From: Bacteroidota bacterium
GTDB lineage: Bacteria > Bacteroidota > Bacteroidia > Chitinophagales > Saprospiraceae
NCBI GenBank assembly: GCA_963169325.1
Contig: CAUJEY010000295.1
Coordinates: 1-64,000, forward strand
DNA length: 64,000 nucleotides
Direction: 5' to 3'
Shown here: piece after piece, positions 62,260-64,000 of the stretch
How the letters are laid out: the number at the start of each line of letters is the position of its first letter
Numbering within the stretch: the first letter of the stretch is position 1
Made by a program: the position numbers and the translations under genes
Notes under the pieces: model-generated
Told to the model about the DNA's origin: nothing
Database searches by the model: none
The model's input: the letters and a program-made list of their open reading frames with translations, nothing else

Positions 62260-64000
62260 ATGAAACGACTTATTCTGTTGGCCTTTCTGGCCTCCATTTT
62301 GGCCCCCACGCTTTTTGGTCAAACGCAGTACCCCTCCTACAACCCCGACGACATCAACATTCCCTACAAAAAATTCACGCTGCCCAACGGCCTTCGCCTG
62401 CTGGTGCATGAAGACCACAAGGCGCCCATTGTGGCCGTGAATATTTGGTACCACGTCGGTTCCAAAAACGAAAAGCCGGGTAAAAGCGGCTTTGCGCACC
62501 TGTTTGAACACCTGATGTTCAACGGCTCGGAAAACTTCAACACCGACTACTTCCAGGCGCTCGAAGCCATCGGCGGTACCGACCTGAACGGCACTACCAG
62601 CGAAGACCGCACCAACTACTTCCAAAATGTGCCTGTCGGCGCCCTCGATCAGGTGCTCTGGCTCGAAAGTGACCGCATGGGCCACCTTCTGGGCGCTATC
62701 GACCAGGCCAAACTTGACGAACAACGCGGTGTGGTGCAAAATGAAAAACGCCAGGGCGAAAACCAGCCCTATGCCAAGGGTTACGACATCGCCCAAAAAG
62801 AAATGTACCCGCCGCACCATCCGTACGGTCATACCGTGATCGGCGAAATGGAAGACCTCAATGCTGCCAGTCTCGAAGACGTACACGAATGGTTCAAGGC
62901 GTACTACGGCGCAGCCAATGCCGTGCTGGTGGTTGCCGGCGACATCACACCCGAAACTGCCTACGAAAAAGTGCTCAAGTATTTCGGTAATATCCCTGCC
63001 GGTCCCACCATCACCCGCCCGGGTGTGAATATACCCGTTCGCACGTACGATACCCGCGCGTCTTACCAGGACCGCGTACCCGAAGAGCGTATCAACATGT
63101 TCTGGCACATGCCGCAATGGGGCACGCAGGAAACCGTTTGGCTCGACTTGGCTACCGACGTGTTGGCCTCCGGCAAAAACAGCCGTTTGTACAAAAAACT
63201 CGTCTACGAAAAACAGATTTGCTCCCAGGCTGTAGCCTTCGTCAACCCTTCTGAAATTTCCGGCGAATTTATCGTGCAGGCCAATGTGAAAAAAGGCAAA
63301 TCCATGGAAGAAGTGGAGGCTGCGATTAATGAAATTCTGAACGAATTTATCGCAAACGGCCCCACGGAAGAAGAAGTGAACCGGGTAAAAGCCGCCTATT
63401 TTGCCAACTATATCAAAGGGCTGGAACGTATCGGCGGCTTTGGCGGCAAAAGCGATGCCCTCGCTCAAAACGAAGTATTTGGCAACAGCGCCGATTATTA
63501 CAAAAAAATGCTGCGCTGGTACAACACAACGACGGCTAAAAACATCCACGACGCTAGCAAAAAATGGCTGACCCGCGGCCGCTTTACGCTCACTTGTACC
63601 CCGTTCCCGGAATACGCCGTGTCCGGCAAAGAGGCCGACCGCAGCAAAGCGCCTGAAGTAAGCAAAGAAGTGAACGCGCAATTCCCCGATATCCAGCGCG
63701 CTACCCTCAAGAACGGGATGAAGGTGGTGCTCACCCGCCGTACGGAAAGCCCGGCCATGGTGATGAGCATGATGTTCGACGCCGGCTATTGCACCGACAA
63801 AATGGGCGGCAAACCCGGCCTGGCCAACCTGGCCATGAACATGCTCGACGAAGGTACTCAATCGCTGACCAGCCTGCAAATCAATGAAAAACTTCAATTG
63901 CTCGGCGCCGGGCTCGGTACCTTTAGCGACCTCGATTATTCCTATGTTACCCTTAACGCCCTGAAACAATCGCTCGATCCCAGTCTCGACCTGATGGCCG
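62260..64000 (+). CDS. M16 family (pitrilysin-type) zinc metallopeptidase, partial
   Basis: 580 codons visible; the window ends before the stop. Signal peptide about 1-21 (ending LFGQ). Catalytic HxxEH in FAHLFEHLMFNG (about 82-86), the following Glu-containing segment KLDEQRGVVQNEKRQ and the typical GYDIAQKEMYPPHHPYGHTV. The second M16 domain begins at about 485 (RATLKNGMKVVLTRR). The family degrades short peptides in the periplasm, often as two-domain or paired enzymes. An antisense frame over the whole gene is a shadow. Confidence 0.95.
   Translation, partial: MKRLILLAFLASILAPTLFGQTQYPSYNPDDINIPYKKFTLPNGLRLLVHEDHKAPIVAVNIWYHVGSKNEKPGKSGFAHLFEHLMFNGSENFNTDYFQALEAIGGTDLNGTTSEDRTNYFQNVPVGALDQVLWLESDRMGHLLGAIDQAKLDEQRGVVQNEKRQGENQPYAKGYDIAQKEMYPPHHPYGHTVIGEMEDLNAASLEDVHEWFKAYYGAANAVLVVAGDITPETAYEKVLKYFGNIPAGPTITRPGVNIPVRTYDTRASYQDRVPEERINMFWHMPQWGTQETVWLDLATDVLASGKNSRLYKKLVYEKQICSQAVAFVNPSEISGEFIVQANVKKGKSMEEVEAAINEILNEFIANGPTEEEVNRVKAAYFANYIKGLERIGGFGGKSDALAQNEVFGNSADYYKKMLRWYNTTTAKNIHDASKKWLTRGRFTLTCTPFPEYAVSGKEADRSKAPEVSKEVNAQFPDIQRATLKNGMKVVLTRRTESPAMVMSMMFDAGYCTDKMGGKPGLANLAMNMLDEGTQSLTSLQINEKLQLLGAGLGTFSDLDYSYVTLNALKQSLDPSLDLMA

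Noticed and set aside
62242-63969. Minus-strand ORF of 575 residues opposite the M16 peptidase
   Set aside because: The plus strand has signal peptide and catalytic motifs; this frame is its shadow.

Overview
The window looks like a chromosomal segment of a Bacteroidota bacterium, most likely from the Saprospiria group. The reasons are: secreted proteins with type IX secretion (T9SS) sorting domains and a gliding-motility-type C-terminal domain; a fused ccoN-ccoO cytochrome cbb3 oxidase with the Bacteroidota gene order; TAnnTTTG promoter boxes; few Shine-Dalgarno sites; and a NagB protein fused to an LmbE-type deacetylase. The family assignment comes from reading the translations, not from a database search.

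Layout. 1-6.2 kb: end of a methyltransferase, NagB-LmbE fusion, RpiB-like isomerase, a dockerin-bearing T9SS protein and a helical protein. 6.2-13.2 kb: SIMPL-like protein, tRNA-Val with a strong terminator, two paralogous small secreted proteins, an ABC exporter and ferritin. 13.3-21.3 kb: phospholipase D/cardiolipin synthase-like enzyme, an ABC-2 transporter operon with a LolA-like protein, an SDR oxidoreductase, 5-oxoprolinase subunit A and a sodium:solute symporter. 21.6-27.7 kb: one 2035-residue surface protein of about 18 PKD-like repeats. 27.7-32.2 kb: an AT-rich accessory island with an IS4-type transposase relic, a helical-repeat protein, a HEPN-like protein, a ParE-type toxin-antitoxin pair, and duplicated fragments of both the antitoxin and the 3' end of the giant gene. 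33-36 kb: dnaK and a lipoprotein. 36-44 kb: transglutaminase-like protein, then the cbb3 oxidase cluster ccoS-ccoNO-ccoQ-ccoP-ccoG-ccoH plus a TauE/SafE-like protein, all on the minus strand. 44-54 kb: membrane TIR protein, MurB, prolyl oligopeptidase, four-helix-bundle protein, phosphopantetheinyl transferase, AraC-type membrane regulator and a T9SS beta-propeller protein. 54-64 kb: SMC, a nucleotidyltransferase-like pair, YciI-like lipoprotein, DUF4139 protein, DUF2452 protein, a small membrane protein and the start of an M16 metallopeptidase.

The most unusual feature is a set of dispersed short-unit tandem arrays, mostly with 7-bp units and some of 8, 9 or 15 bp. They lie between genes throughout the window and are often arranged as two inverted arms. 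Several unit families recur at distant loci (GACGGTG, TGAAGTT, ATTGACCAC, AACCAGAAACC). The arrays very often start at, or contain, the stop codons of flanking genes. One pair of inverted arrays encloses a four-helix-bundle (S23/IVP/Avd-like) gene. This resembles a dispersed repeat with a possible associated protein and is my best candidate for an undescribed system. A role for the protein is inference only.
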